This document shows, piece after piece, positions 33,934 through 42,784 of a stretch of DNA of 64,000 bases (its first letter is position 1; each line of letters starts with the position of its first letter). Source of the DNA: Streptosporangium brasiliense (lineage in GTDB: Bacteria; Actinomycetota; Actinomycetes; Streptosporangiales; Streptosporangiaceae); contig NZ_JAUSRB010000002.1 of NCBI RefSeq assembly GCF_030811595.1, forward strand, positions 2,604,001 to 2,668,000. Reading direction: 5' to 3'. Under the pieces are notes generated by a model. That model was not told where the DNA came from, did not search any database, and saw only the letters and a program-made list of their open reading frames with translations. Position numbers and translations under genes: made by a program.

Positions 33934-34102
33934 GCTCGGCGGTCATCGGTCCGTCCGCGTCCACCACCCGGTGACCGGCCGGCTCCGTCGGAGGTCCGGC
34001 ACCCGGTGACCGGTCGGCTCCGTCGGCGATCCGGCACCCGGCGGTCATCGGCGCGCCCGCGTCCGCCACCCGGTGACCGGCCCGGCCCCGCCGGCGGTCC
34101 GG
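33934..34102. repeat. 35-bp GC-rich tandem repeat with second unit
   Basis: A 35-bp unit beginning cacccggtgaccgg starts at 33965, 34000 and 34067. A second unit (ggcggtcatcgg...gcgtcc) lies before the first (33934) and between the second and third (34035-34066). Located upstream of both the MFS and the ECF sigma genes. Confidence 0.85.
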
Positions 34103-34255
34103 AGCCCGGCCGGACCGTGATCCACCGTGCCCGCTCCCGTGGTTGACACTCTCGTCCGGCCAGGCAACGATCCTTTTCGCCCGGCCATGTAACGCTCTGT
34201 CCACCTTCTTCCAAGCAGGGATGTATTCGGGAGGACGACGAAGGGAGCACGGCCG

Positions 34256-34828
34256 GTGCGCCTCAGACAGAAGGGGTCGGCGGAGATCTCCACCGACCCC
34301 GAGGCTTTCGAAGCCTTCTACCGGTGCCACGTCGAAGCGGTCACGCGATTCCTGGCCCGCCGGGTGGCCGACCCTCACACGGTCGCCGACCTGGTCGCGG
34401 AGGTGTTCATCGCGGTGCTCGACTCGGCGCACACCTACCGCCCCGGCCTGGGCAGTGAGATCGGCTGGTTGTACGGCGTGGCGCGCAACACCCTGTCCGC
34501 CGAATGGCGGCGGGCGGCGCGTGAACTGCGTATCGCCGGCCGGATCGGGGGACGCCGTCTCCTCGACGCCGACGACCTGTCGCGCATGGAGGAGCGTCTG
34601 GACGCGGAGAGCACGGCCCGGCGGGCCTTCGAGGCCATGGCCGGACTGCCCGAGAGCGAGCGCGCCGTCCTGGAACTGGTCGCCATCGACCAGCTCTCGG
34701 TGGCGGAGGCGGCCGCCGCGCTCGGAATCCGGCAGGGGACCGCCCGGGTCCGGCTGCACCGCGCCCGCCGGTCGCTGCGCCGCGTTCCCGGCGTCGTCCC
34801 GCCCACTGTCATGGAAGGACTCCGATGA
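34256..34828 (+). CDS. ECF RNA polymerase sigma factor
   Basis: 190 residues from a GTG after AGGGAG. Region 2: FEAFYRCHVEAVTRFLARRV and DLVAEVFIAVLDSAHTYRPG, then WLYGVARNTLSAEWRRAARE (2.4). Region 4: LPESERAVLELVAIDQLSVA and AAALGIRQGTARVRLHRARR. No extra domain. Its stop overlaps the next gene by ATGA, so the membrane protein that follows is the probable partner or anti-sigma factor. Confidence 0.92.
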   Translation: MRLRQKGSAEISTDPEAFEAFYRCHVEAVTRFLARRVADPHTVADLVAEVFIAVLDSAHTYRPGLGSEIGWLYGVARNTLSAEWRRAARELRIAGRIGGRRLLDADDLSRMEERLDAESTARRAFEAMAGLPESERAVLELVAIDQLSVAEAAAALGIRQGTARVRLHRARRSLRRVPGVVPPTVMEGLR

Positions 34829-35526
34829 ACTTCGAGGAGAGACTGCTCATGGAGCTGAAGGCAGAGATCGGTGAGCGGAACGAGCGGGCGGCACGGGGAC
34901 CCGCCCGTTCGAAGATGCGCCGCCGCCTGCTGGCGGGGGTCGCGGCCGCGGGCATCGCCGCCGCGGCGGTGGTGGCCGTGCCGCTGGTCACCGGGACGGA
35001 GAGCCCGGCGTACGCGCTGACCCAGAACCCGGACGGATCATTGACCTTGCAGATCAACGAGTTCCGGGACCCGGGCCAGGTCGAACGGGACCTGGCCGAG
35101 CTGGGCGTCAGGGCCGATGTCTCCTACGTCAAGCCGGGCAAGTGGTGCGCCCCCGACCGCGGGCGGATGGCGGGGCCGTCGTCGTCCGTCGACCTGGCGG
35201 ACCTGAAGAGCAAGGACCCCAAGGTCAAGGCCAGGGCTTCGAAGCTGATGGAGGACTCGCCCTCCGAAAGGGCGTACGACCTGGTCCGCAACGGCGGGGT
35301 GAGGATCTACCCCAAGGAGATCAAGCCGGAGCAGACCGCAGTCATGATGTTCACCGAGAACGACGACCAGACTTCGGGCCCGGAGAAGCCCAGGGCGCTC
35401 TGGCAGTTCGGTTTCGTCCTCATCGACGGCCCGGTCAAGCCGTGCACGGTCGTCGACGACCCGTCCTGGAACGACATCGGAGACCCGGCGAAGAACCCCG
35501 AGGCGTTCCCGCCCCCGGGCAGCTGA
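34825..35526 (+). CDS. Single-pass membrane partner of ECF sigma
   Basis: 233 residues. Short cytosolic N-terminus (MNFEERLLMELKAEIGERNE...), one transmembrane helix at about 34-54 (LLAGVAAAGIAAAAVVAVPLV), then an outside domain of about 175 residues with one early Cys (KWCAPDRG) and one late Cys (KPCTVVDDP) that could pair. The cytosolic part lacks the HxxxCxxC zinc motif of ZAS anti-sigma factors. The 4-bp overlap with the sigma gene and topology suggest a sensor or anti-sigma role; not recognised by family. Confidence 0.75.
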   Translation: MNFEERLLMELKAEIGERNERAARGPARSKMRRRLLAGVAAAGIAAAAVVAVPLVTGTESPAYALTQNPDGSLTLQINEFRDPGQVERDLAELGVRADVSYVKPGKWCAPDRGRMAGPSSSVDLADLKSKDPKVKARASKLMEDSPSERAYDLVRNGGVRIYPKEIKPEQTAVMMFTENDDQTSGPEKPRALWQFGFVLIDGPVKPCTVVDDPSWNDIGDPAKNPEAFPPPGS

Positions 35527-35534
35527 TCCACTGA

Positions 35535-35576
35535 TCCACGGGAGGTACGGCGGGCGCCCGCCGTACCTCCCGTGGA
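35535..35576. terminator. 42-bp perfect palindrome, bidirectional terminator
   Basis: Arms of 21 bp with no spacer (centre between 35555 and 35556; inner part GGCGGGC/GCCCGCC). It lies between the 3' ends of two convergent genes and could end transcription both ways, though no T-run follows. Confidence 0.75.
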
Positions 35577-35637
35577 CCCTCCGGCCGGCATGTGCCAGTT
35601 GCCGCGTGCCGCGGCCGGAGGGGCGTCGGCGGCGGGG

Positions 35638-36933
35638 TCAGGCTCTCTCCTGCCGGGGCATGACGACCTCGCGGACGATGAGCAGGACCGCCGCGACCAT
35701 GGGGATGCCCAGCAGGGCGCCGACCACGCCGAGCAGCGCGCCGCCGACCAGGGCCCCGACGATCGTGGCCAGCGGCGGGACGTCCACCGAACTCTTCATC
35801 ACGCTCGGTGCGATCCAGTAGTTCTCGATCTGCTGGTAGACGGTGAAGAAGATCACGCAGATGATGCCGACGGTCGGTGAGACGAAGAACCCGACGAGGG
35901 AGGCGACCCCGGCCCCGATGAAGGCGCCGACCATCGGGATGAGGTCGGTCAGGGCCACGATGAGGGCCAGGGCCAGGGCGTAGGGGACCTCCATGATGAC
36001 CAGGAAGAAGAAGGTCGTCACCCCGGCGATCAGCGAGATGATCAGGTTCCCGGCGACGTAGCCGCCGATGCTGTCGATGATCTGGTCGCCGAGCAGGCCG
36101 GCGCGGGTCCGGCGGGACCTCGGCACCAGGCGGTAGGCCATCTTCTTGAGCGAGTTCAGCGAGCCGAGGAAGTAGAGCGTCAGGACCAGGACCGTCAGCG
36201 CGTTGAAGACCGCCCCGATGAGAACCTGGCCGAAGCCGAGGACGCCGCCGAACATCTGGCTGCCGAAGTCGCCGCTCGTCACATACTGCTGGATCTTGTC
36301 CAGGAGCTGGAAGCGCTGGTCCAGGTCCCGGATCATCGGGTTGTTCTGCAGCTCCTGGACGTACTGCGGAAGCTTGGCCACGAAGTCGGTGGACTGTGTG
36401 GTGAGCGGGGGCACCACGGCCAGGCCGAAGGCGGCGAAGACGGCGATGACGCCGAGGAAGACCACGGTGATCGCGGCCAGGCGGGGGAGCCCGCGCCTGT
36501 GCAGGTTCTCCACGGCCGGGTTCAGGCCGATGGCGAGGAAGAGCGAGACGATGATGAGGATCAGCACCGAACTCGCGCTCATCACCGCCTGCACCAGCCA
36601 CCAGGCGGTGAGCACGCCCAGCGCGGCGGTGAAGCCGAACACGAACGGGTTGTTGCGCATCGACCGCCCGGGCCGGCCGAAGGGGAGGTCGGCGGAGGCC
36701 GCGTCGGCGGCCGCCGACGGCCGCACGGGGCCGGCCGAGGTGAGGACCGGAGCGGCGGGGGTTCCGTGGGGGTGCACGGGGCCGGCCGAGGTGAGGACCG
36801 GTCCGTCCGGACCGGCGGCGGAGACCGCGGAGGCGGCCGGGGCGGTGGCGACGGCGGGGGCGGCCGGTACGGCGGTTGCCCCGCCGGCGGGGGCGGCCGG
36901 TTCGGCGCGGTCACTGGAGAGGGGCTCGGGCAC
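35638..36933 (-). CDS. AI-2E family transporter (YdiK/PerM type)
   Basis: 431 residues from a GTG at 36933. The first 90 residues are Ala/Pro-rich and contain a duplicated word (PVLTSAGPV twice). Then come eight hydrophobic helices with the family layout: FLAIGLNPAVENLHRRGLPR, a long soluble loop (PQYVQELQNNPMIRDLDQRF), YVAGNLIISLIAGVTTFFFL, LIPMVGAFIGAG and the closing LGIPMVAAVLLIVREV. Some family members export autoinducer-2 or act as Na+/H+ antiporters; the substrate here is unknown. Confidence 0.85.
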   Translation of the reverse strand: MPEPLSSDRAEPAAPAGGATAVPAAPAVATAPAASAVSAAGPDGPVLTSAGPVHPHGTPAAPVLTSAGPVRPSAAADAASADLPFGRPGRSMRNNPFVFGFTAALGVLTAWWLVQAVMSASSVLILIIVSLFLAIGLNPAVENLHRRGLPRLAAITVVFLGVIAVFAAFGLAVVPPLTTQSTDFVAKLPQYVQELQNNPMIRDLDQRFQLLDKIQQYVTSGDFGSQMFGGVLGFGQVLIGAVFNALTVLVLTLYFLGSLNSLKKMAYRLVPRSRRTRAGLLGDQIIDSIGGYVAGNLIISLIAGVTTFFFLVIMEVPYALALALIVALTDLIPMVGAFIGAGVASLVGFFVSPTVGIICVIFFTVYQQIENYWIAPSVMKSSVDVPPLATIVGALVGGALLGVVGALLGIPMVAAVLLIVREVVMPRQERA

Positions 36934-37039
36934 GGACGGCCACTGCCCGAGATGAGACGGATTAGTCGCCTCTGGGCAGCGGCGGGACCCGGCCCAGTCC
37001 GGGGCGGAGACGGCTCCCGAGGGGCCGGTCCGCGCGTGG

Positions 37040-37083
37040 CGGGACGTCCGGGGACCCGACCCGCGGGACGTCCGGGGACCCGG
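37040..37083. repeat. 20-bp direct repeat
   Basis: cgggacgtccggggacccg occurs at 37040 and 37064 (24-bp spacing) in the 180-bp gap between two reverse-strand genes. Confidence 0.8.
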
Positions 37084-37113
37084 CTCAGGGGGTGGCGGGG
37101 GCCACTTGGGGGC

Positions 37114-38328
37114 TCAGCTCATGTTGACGTACTGGCGGGGCCGCAGCGCGTGGCTCCGCAGCGCGGCCAGGGCGGCCGACCGGCCCGCCGGGGTGAGCTC
37201 GCCCGCCCGCCGGAGGCCGAAGGCGTCCAGGCGCCGCCCCAGGTCGGCCAGCGAGGCGTCCACCTCCGGGATCTGCCACTCCTCGCAGTCGACCACCGCC
37301 GCGACGCGGTCGCGGTCGGCGGGGGAGCCGTCGGCGAGCAGCATCAGCGCCACCTCCCGGGCCGACGCCCGGAACCCGGCCTCCCCGGGCTCCGGGGCCA
37401 GGAGGGCCGCCGCCGCGGCCTCCCAGAGCAGATCGCGGTCGCCGAGCAGGCTCTCCCCGGCCGGAGTGATCACCAGCCGTCTCCCGGCGCGCCGCAGCGC
37501 GCCCATCCGGCCCTGTGCCATCTCGCGGACCGCCGCCAGCTCCGCGCCGCTCCAGCCGCTCTCCGCGAGCACGGAGCGGGCCAGGTTGTGCCGCTGGGTC
37601 AGCGGGATGCCGCCCGGCCGGCGGCCCAGCTCCAGCAGCCACCGCAGCGCTTCGAGGTGCTCCCCGGCCGGAGCCGGGATCGGGGCGTGCAGGCGCACCT
37701 CGAAGGGCTGGGCCAGCTCGCGCCAGGCGGTGCCCCGGCCGAGCACCCAGCGGTTCAGCCGCTCTCCCTGGACCCGGTGGAGCCAGTTGTCCCCGCCGAG
37801 CTCGACGCGGGGCGTGGTCAGCCAGTGGCGGGTCAGCGCCTGCCGTTCGGGCGAGCCGGCGGTGAGCTCCCCGGAGACGATGGCCAGCTCCAGCGCGGCG
37901 GAGCAGGCGCCGTGCGCGCCCAGCTCCTCAGGGCCCATGATCGAGCTCCACCGCAGCTCGGGCACGTCGGGCGGGAGCACCCCGGTGGCGTCCAGGGCGC
38001 TCTGGTAGGCGGCCGTCCCGGCGTCCTCGCCGGAACGGGCGTAGGTGCGCAGGATCTGCGCCGTCGTGGTGGAGGAGCAGAGCGCGGCGTAACGTTCCAG
38101 GCCGCCCAGCCGGAGCAGGCTGCCCAGCGCGCGGGCGACGGCGGGGCGGTCTCCGCCGAGCTTGGTCGGCAGCGTGTACCACAGGAACTCGCACACGTTG
38201 AGCTCGGTGATGGTCTCCAACGGCTCACCGCCGGTCAGCCAGTCGATGGCACTGCGGGCGTGCTCGGCGTAGTCGGGCTCGGACCGCTCCAGCTCGGAGA
38301 GGAGCGCGGCCACGTCCGGTGCAGGCAT
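37114..38328 (-). CDS. Conserved hypothetical, winged-helix-like tail
   Basis: 404 residues from the ATG at 38328 (CGGAGC upstream). Helical throughout, many Leu/Arg/Glu. Residues 10-45 (LLSELERSEPDYAEHARSAI) and CEFLWYTLPTKLGGD open the protein. Two later segments, ELGRRPGGIPLTQRHNLARS and RRLVITPAGESLLGDRDLLW, look like winged-helix units that occur in actinomycete proteins of unknown role (some fused to pRiA4b ORF-3-like domains). No catalytic motif, no membrane helix. Function not known. Confidence 0.65.
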   Translation of the reverse strand: MPAPDVAALLSELERSEPDYAEHARSAIDWLTGGEPLETITELNVCEFLWYTLPTKLGGDRPAVARALGSLLRLGGLERYAALCSSTTTAQILRTYARSGEDAGTAAYQSALDATGVLPPDVPELRWSSIMGPEELGAHGACSAALELAIVSGELTAGSPERQALTRHWLTTPRVELGGDNWLHRVQGERLNRWVLGRGTAWRELAQPFEVRLHAPIPAPAGEHLEALRWLLELGRRPGGIPLTQRHNLARSVLAESGWSGAELAAVREMAQGRMGALRRAGRRLVITPAGESLLGDRDLLWEAAAAALLAPEPGEAGFRASAREVALMLLADGSPADRDRVAAVVDCEEWQIPEVDASLADLGRRLDAFGLRRAGELTPAGRSAALAALRSHALRPRQYVNMS

Positions 38329-38440
38329 GCTCCGAAGTCTGCCGTATGCGGGCCTGCCCTGACGATGAACGTGACGTAATGGATCGTGCACGTCGCCTAC
38401 CCTAAGGAATCAGCTCTAAGCAGCTCATATGTGCGGACGG

Positions 38441-40051
38441 TCAGATCCAGCCCTTCTTAAACAACATGCGCGAATGCCACTCCGCGTATGAGATGACCTC
38501 GGCGGTGAGCACCGGGTAGAGCCAGGCGAAGTTGACCAGCGCGAAGAGCGTGAAGGCGCCCACGATCGAGGCGCCGACGACGCGCCGCCGCGGCGCGACG
38601 TCCGCCGGGCCGATGAGCAGCCCGGCGGCGAGCACGATCGCGAGGATCATGAACGGGACCATGGGGATCGCGTAGAACAGGAACATGGTCCGGTTGTCGG
38701 CGATGGCCCAGTAGAACCAGGGCAGCCAGCCGACGGCGTAGGCCAGCAGCACCGCTCCGGCGCGCCAGTCGCGGGTGGCGACGTACCAGGCGATCATCGT
38801 GATGAGCGCGGCCAGCCCGCCGTACCAGATGACCGGGGTGCCGACCCCGAGCACCGCCTGCGAGCAGCTCTCCGCTCCGCACCCGCTCTTGGGGGTCTCG
38901 TAGAAGAAGGCCACCGGGCGCAGCAGCAGCGGCCAGCTCCAGGGTTCGGACTGGTAGCTGTGCGGGGTCGCCAGGCCGGTGTGGAAGCCGAGGACCTGGA
39001 AGTGGTAGTTGAGCCACGACCGGATCGAGTCGAAGACGAAGTACGCCGGCCCCTGGGAGGTCGCCTGGGCCCAGTTGCGCCCCCAGCCCAGCGGGGAGGC
39101 GAACCAGCCGGTCCACGAGGCCATGTAGGTGAGCGCCGGGACCAGCGCCATGGCCAGGAGCGCGGTGGGCAGGTCCTTGCCGAACATCCCGCCGTAGGGC
39201 CTGCGCAGTCCGACGGCGCGGCGGGCGCCGGCGTCCCAGACGAGGGACATCACGGCGAAGGCGATCAGGAAGAAGATCCCTGACCACTTGACCGCGCAGG
39301 CCGCTCCCAGGCAGAGTCCGGCGGCGATCCGCCAGGGCCGTGCGCCCAGCCACGGGCCGTGCTCGCTGAGTGGTGAGGATTCGTACCAGTCGGCCAGCCG
39401 GCCGCGTGCCCGGTCGCGGTCGACCACCAGGCAGGCGAACCCGGCCAGCACGAAGAACATCAGGAAGATGTCCAGCAGCGCGGTCCGCGACAGGACGAAG
39501 TGGAGTCCCTCGATGGACAGCAGCAGGCCGGCCAGGCAGCCCAGCACCGTGGAGCGGGTCATCCGGCGGGCGGTCCTGGCCAGGATCAGGATCGACACCA
39601 CGCCGATCAGGGCCCCGGCGAACCGCCAGCCGAACGGGGTCATGCCGAAGATTTGCTCGCCGACGCCGATCATCCACTTGCCCAGCGGTGGATGGACCAC
39701 GTAGGAGGCGCACTTGTCGATCTCGGCCGGCGCGCACTGCTGCCAGATCTCCGTGCTGTTCTGCATCAGGAGCTTGTCGGCGTCCTTGACGGCGTTCCGC
39801 TCGGCGCCGAAGTTGATCAGCGCCCACGCGTCCTTGGCGTAGTACGTCTCGTCGAACATGACCGCGTGCGGGCGCCCCAGGTCGACGAAGCGCAGGACCG
39901 CCCCGAACGCGGCCACCAGCAGCGGGCCGAGCCAGCCCCACAGGGCGCCGCCGCGCATCGGCGGCACCAGCCGGTCGCGCACGGAATCCGCCGAGCCGCC
40001 ACCCGGCTGGGGCTCCGGCTGCTTGGGCGCCTGGTTGGTGAAGTCGGTCAC
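38441..40051 (-). CDS. pmt: Protein O-mannosyltransferase Pmt (copy 1)
   Basis: 536 residues from the GTG at 40051; eleven or so membrane helices. The GT39 catalytic loop is present: RFVDLGRPHAVMFDETYYAK with the paired Asp-Glu (about residues 67-68), and HPPLGKWMIGVGEQIFGMTP. It transfers mannose from polyprenyl-phosphate-mannose to secreted proteins during Sec export. It is divergent from rsmI, as in mycobacteria (Rv1002c). Residues 182-346 are identical to those of the second copy at 41225, apart from the N-terminal part and the tail. Confidence 0.93.
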   Translation of the reverse strand: MTDFTNQAPKQPEPQPGGGSADSVRDRLVPPMRGGALWGWLGPLLVAAFGAVLRFVDLGRPHAVMFDETYYAKDAWALINFGAERNAVKDADKLLMQNSTEIWQQCAPAEIDKCASYVVHPPLGKWMIGVGEQIFGMTPFGWRFAGALIGVVSILILARTARRMTRSTVLGCLAGLLLSIEGLHFVLSRTALLDIFLMFFVLAGFACLVVDRDRARGRLADWYESSPLSEHGPWLGARPWRIAAGLCLGAACAVKWSGIFFLIAFAVMSLVWDAGARRAVGLRRPYGGMFGKDLPTALLAMALVPALTYMASWTGWFASPLGWGRNWAQATSQGPAYFVFDSIRSWLNYHFQVLGFHTGLATPHSYQSEPWSWPLLLRPVAFFYETPKSGCGAESCSQAVLGVGTPVIWYGGLAALITMIAWYVATRDWRAGAVLLAYAVGWLPWFYWAIADNRTMFLFYAIPMVPFMILAIVLAAGLLIGPADVAPRRRVVGASIVGAFTLFALVNFAWLYPVLTAEVISYAEWHSRMLFKKGWI

Positions 40052-40187
40052 GGCCACCCGGACATCGTACGGGCCCCTCCAGCCGGGGAACCCGGGAAAC
40101 ACCGCCTACATGCCTAATTAGGGAACTTCTCCCCCTCCTGAAAACCCCACCTGGGATGGGATCTCACCGGGAATGGGGGAGGATGGC

Positions 40188-41027
40188 ATGGTGATGGACA
40201 ACGGCAGGCTGGTGCTGGCGGGAGCTCCGATCGGGCAGGTGGGTGACGCCTCGCCCCGGCTGCGGGAGGCGTTGGAGGCCGCCGACGTGGTCGCGGCCGA
40301 AGACACCCGCCGCCTGCGCCGCCTGGCCGGTGAGCTGGGCGCGGAGATCAGGGGCAGGATCGTCTCCTACTACGACGCCAACGAGACCGGCCGGGCGGCC
40401 GAGCTCCTGCAGGCCCTCCAGGAGGGCCGGACCGTCCTGGTCATCACCGACGCGGGCATGCCCGGCGTCTCCGACCCCGGCTACCGCCTGACCAGCCTGG
40501 CCGTCGAGGCCGGGATCACGGTCACCTCGCTGCCCGGCCCGTCGGCGGTCACCACCGCGCTGGCCGTCTCCGGCCTGCCCAGTGACCGCTTCTGCTTCGA
40601 GGGCTTCCTGCCGCGCAAGCCCGGCGAGCGCGCGCGCAGGCTGGACGGCCTGGCGCGGGAGGAGCGCACGATGGTGTTCTTCGAGGCGCCGCACCGGCTG
40701 GCGGCCGGGCTGGGGGCGATGGCCGAGACGTTCGGCGCCGACCGTCCCGCGGCGGTCTGCCGGGAGCTCACCAAGACCTACGAGGAAGTACGGCGGGGCG
40801 GCCTGGGAGAGCTGGCCGAGTGGGCGGCCAAGGGCGTCAAGGGGGAGATCACCGTGGTCGTCGCCGGGCACGTCCCGGAGGACCTGCCACCGGTCATCGA
40901 GGACCTGGTCGCCGAGGTCGTCCGCCGCGAGGAGACGGGGGTGCCCAGGAAGCAGGCGATCGTCGACGTCGCCAAGGCGGCGGGGATCCCCAAGCGGGAG
41001 CTCTACGACGCGGTCCACCGCGGCTGA
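40188..41027 (+). CDS. rsmI: 16S rRNA C1402 2'-O-methyltransferase
   Basis: 279 residues from the ATG at 40188, five bases after GGGGGAGGA. Motifs of the tetrapyrrole-methylase-like fold: LVLAGAPIGQVGDASPRLRE, VVAAEDTRRLRRL, VITDAGMPGVSDPGYRL, SLPGPSAVTTALAVSGLP, FEGFLPRK and FFEAPHRL. It methylates C1402 in the 16S rRNA decoding centre. It lies between the two inverted pmt copies, so any recombination between them would flip this gene. Confidence 0.95.
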   Translation: MVMDNGRLVLAGAPIGQVGDASPRLREALEAADVVAAEDTRRLRRLAGELGAEIRGRIVSYYDANETGRAAELLQALQEGRTVLVITDAGMPGVSDPGYRLTSLAVEAGITVTSLPGPSAVTTALAVSGLPSDRFCFEGFLPRKPGERARRLDGLAREERTMVFFEAPHRLAAGLGAMAETFGADRPAAVCRELTKTYEEVRRGGLGELAEWAAKGVKGEITVVVAGHVPEDLPPVIEDLVAEVVRREETGVPRKQAIVDVAKAAGIPKRELYDAVHRG

Positions 41028-41049
41028 CGCGTTCCGGCGCCGCGCGGGC

Positions 41050-41116
41050 GGTCCCGAGAGCGACCCCGCGAGGGCCGTCCTGAGAGCGGTCCCGCGAGGG
41101 CCGTCCCGCGAGGGCG
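41050..41116. repeat. Short GC-rich repeats after rsmI
   Basis: Three copies of a 15-bp word close to cggtcccgcgagggc in the 197-bp gap between rsmI and pmt copy 2, alternating with gagagcg stretches. Confidence 0.65.
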
Positions 41117-41211
41117 CTCCGCCCGGCTCCGGAGGGGGCTCCGCGGTGGTGTCTCAGGGTGCGGAATGCTAAATGATCGCTATTACTCCATCACCAAAGA
41201 TGATTTATCAC

Positions 41212-41217
41212 CATAAT
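41212..41217 (+). promoter_or_regulatory. -10 element for leaderless pmt copy 2
   Basis: CATAAT ends 7 nt before the ATG at 41225, within a 60-bp AT-rich stretch (41167-41226) unusual for this GC-rich DNA. No Shine-Dalgarno is present, so a leaderless start is likely. Confidence 0.5.
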
Positions 41218-41224
41218 CCTGAAA

Positions 41225-42784
41225 ATGGGATCAACGCGGGACCGGCTGTCGCCGCCCATGCCGGGGAACGTCCTGTGGGGCTGGCTCGGCCCGCTGCTGG
41301 TGGCCGCGTTCGGGGCGGTCCTGCGCTTCACCGGCCTGGGGCGCCCGCACGCGGTCATGTTCGACGAGACGTACTACGTCAAGCACGCGTTCGCGCTGAT
41401 CACCTACGGTGTGGAGCGGGCCTCGCTCGGCACGATCGAGGACCCGGTCGCCGACCGGATGCTCATCGCCGGCGACACCGACATCTGGGTCAGGTGCACC
41501 CCTCCTGACGTCGACCCCTGCCCGCTGTACGTGGCCCATCCGCCGCTGGGCAAGTGGATGATCGGCGTCGGTGAGCAAATCTTCGGCATGACCCCGTTCG
41601 GCTGGCGGTTCGCCGCCGCCCTGATCGGCACGCTCTCGATCCTGATCATGGCGAGGGTGGCCCGCCGGATGACCCGCTCCACGGTGCTGGGCTGCCTGGC
41701 CGGCCTGCTGCTCGCGCTGGACGGGCTCCATTTCGTCCTGTCGCGGACCGCGCTGCTGGACATCTTCCTGATGTTCTTCGTGCTGGCCGGGTTCGCCTGC
41801 CTGGTGGTCGACCGCGACCGGGCACGCGGCCGGCTGGCCGACTGGTACGAATCCTCACCACTCAGCGAGCACGGCCCGTGGCTGGGCGCACGGCCCTGGC
41901 GGATCGCCGCCGGACTCTGCCTGGGAGCGGCCTGCGCGGTCAAGTGGTCAGGGATCTTCTTCCTGATCGCCTTCGCCGTGATGTCCCTCGTCTGGGACGC
42001 CGGCGCCCGCCGCGCCGTCGGACTGCGCAGGCCGTACGGCGGGATGTTCGGCAAGGACCTGCCCACCGCGCTCCTGGCCATGGCGCTGGTACCGGCGCTC
42101 ACCTACATGGCCTCGTGGACCGGCTGGTTCGCCTCCCCGCTGGGCTGGGGGCGCAACTGGGCCCAGGCGACCTCCCAGGGGCCGGCGTACTTCGTCTTCG
42201 ACTCGATCCGGTCGTGGTTCAGCTACCATTTCCAGGTCCTCGGCTTCCACACCGGCCTGGCGACCCCGCACAGCTACCAGTCCGAACCCTGGAGCTGGCC
42301 GCTGCTGCTGCGCCCGGTGGCGTTCTTCTGGGAGACGCCGGGCGGCTGCGGAACCGAGACCTGCGCCCAGGAGGTGCTCGGGGTCGGCACCCCGGTCATC
42401 TGGTACGGCGGGCTGGCCGCGCTCATCACGATGATCGCCTGGTACGTCGCCACCCGCGACTGGCGCGCCGGAGCGGTGCTGCTGGCCTACGCCGTCGGCT
42501 GGCTGCCCTGGTTCTACTGGGCCATCGCCGACAACCGGACCATGTATCTGTTCTACGCGATCCCCATGGTCCCGTTCATGATCCTCGCACTGACCCTGGC
42601 CGCCGGACTGGTCATCGGGAAGGCGGAGGCCGCGCCCAACCGCAGGGCGGTCGGGGCCGCGTTCGCCGGGGCCTTCATGATCCTCGCGCTGGTCAACTTC
42701 GCCTGGCTCCACCCCGTGCTCGTCGCCGAGATCATTCCGCACTCGCAGTGGTGGGCGCGGATCCTGCTTTCGCGGTGGGTCTAG
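41225..42784 (+). CDS. Protein O-mannosyltransferase Pmt (copy 2)
   Basis: 519 residues. Same family as copy 1, with FTGLGRPHAVMFDETYYVKH and HPPLGKWMIGVGEQIFGMTP, so the catalytic Asp-Glu is kept. It lacks the Pro-rich N-terminus of copy 1 and differs in the first lumenal loop (residues 55-105) and the last 150 residues, but residues 167-331 are identical to copy 1 and the DNA there (41723-42217) differs at only a few silent sites. The changed loop might alter acceptor choice. Its 3' end overlaps the convergent GT-C gene by 53 bp. Confidence 0.9.
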   Translation: MGSTRDRLSPPMPGNVLWGWLGPLLVAAFGAVLRFTGLGRPHAVMFDETYYVKHAFALITYGVERASLGTIEDPVADRMLIAGDTDIWVRCTPPDVDPCPLYVAHPPLGKWMIGVGEQIFGMTPFGWRFAAALIGTLSILIMARVARRMTRSTVLGCLAGLLLALDGLHFVLSRTALLDIFLMFFVLAGFACLVVDRDRARGRLADWYESSPLSEHGPWLGARPWRIAAGLCLGAACAVKWSGIFFLIAFAVMSLVWDAGARRAVGLRRPYGGMFGKDLPTALLAMALVPALTYMASWTGWFASPLGWGRNWAQATSQGPAYFVFDSIRSWFSYHFQVLGFHTGLATPHSYQSEPWSWPLLLRPVAFFWETPGGCGTETCAQEVLGVGTPVIWYGGLAALITMIAWYVATRDWRAGAVLLAYAVGWLPWFYWAIADNRTMYLFYAIPMVPFMILALTLAAGLVIGKAEAAPNRRAVGAAFAGAFMILALVNFAWLHPVLVAEIIPHSQWWARILLSRWV

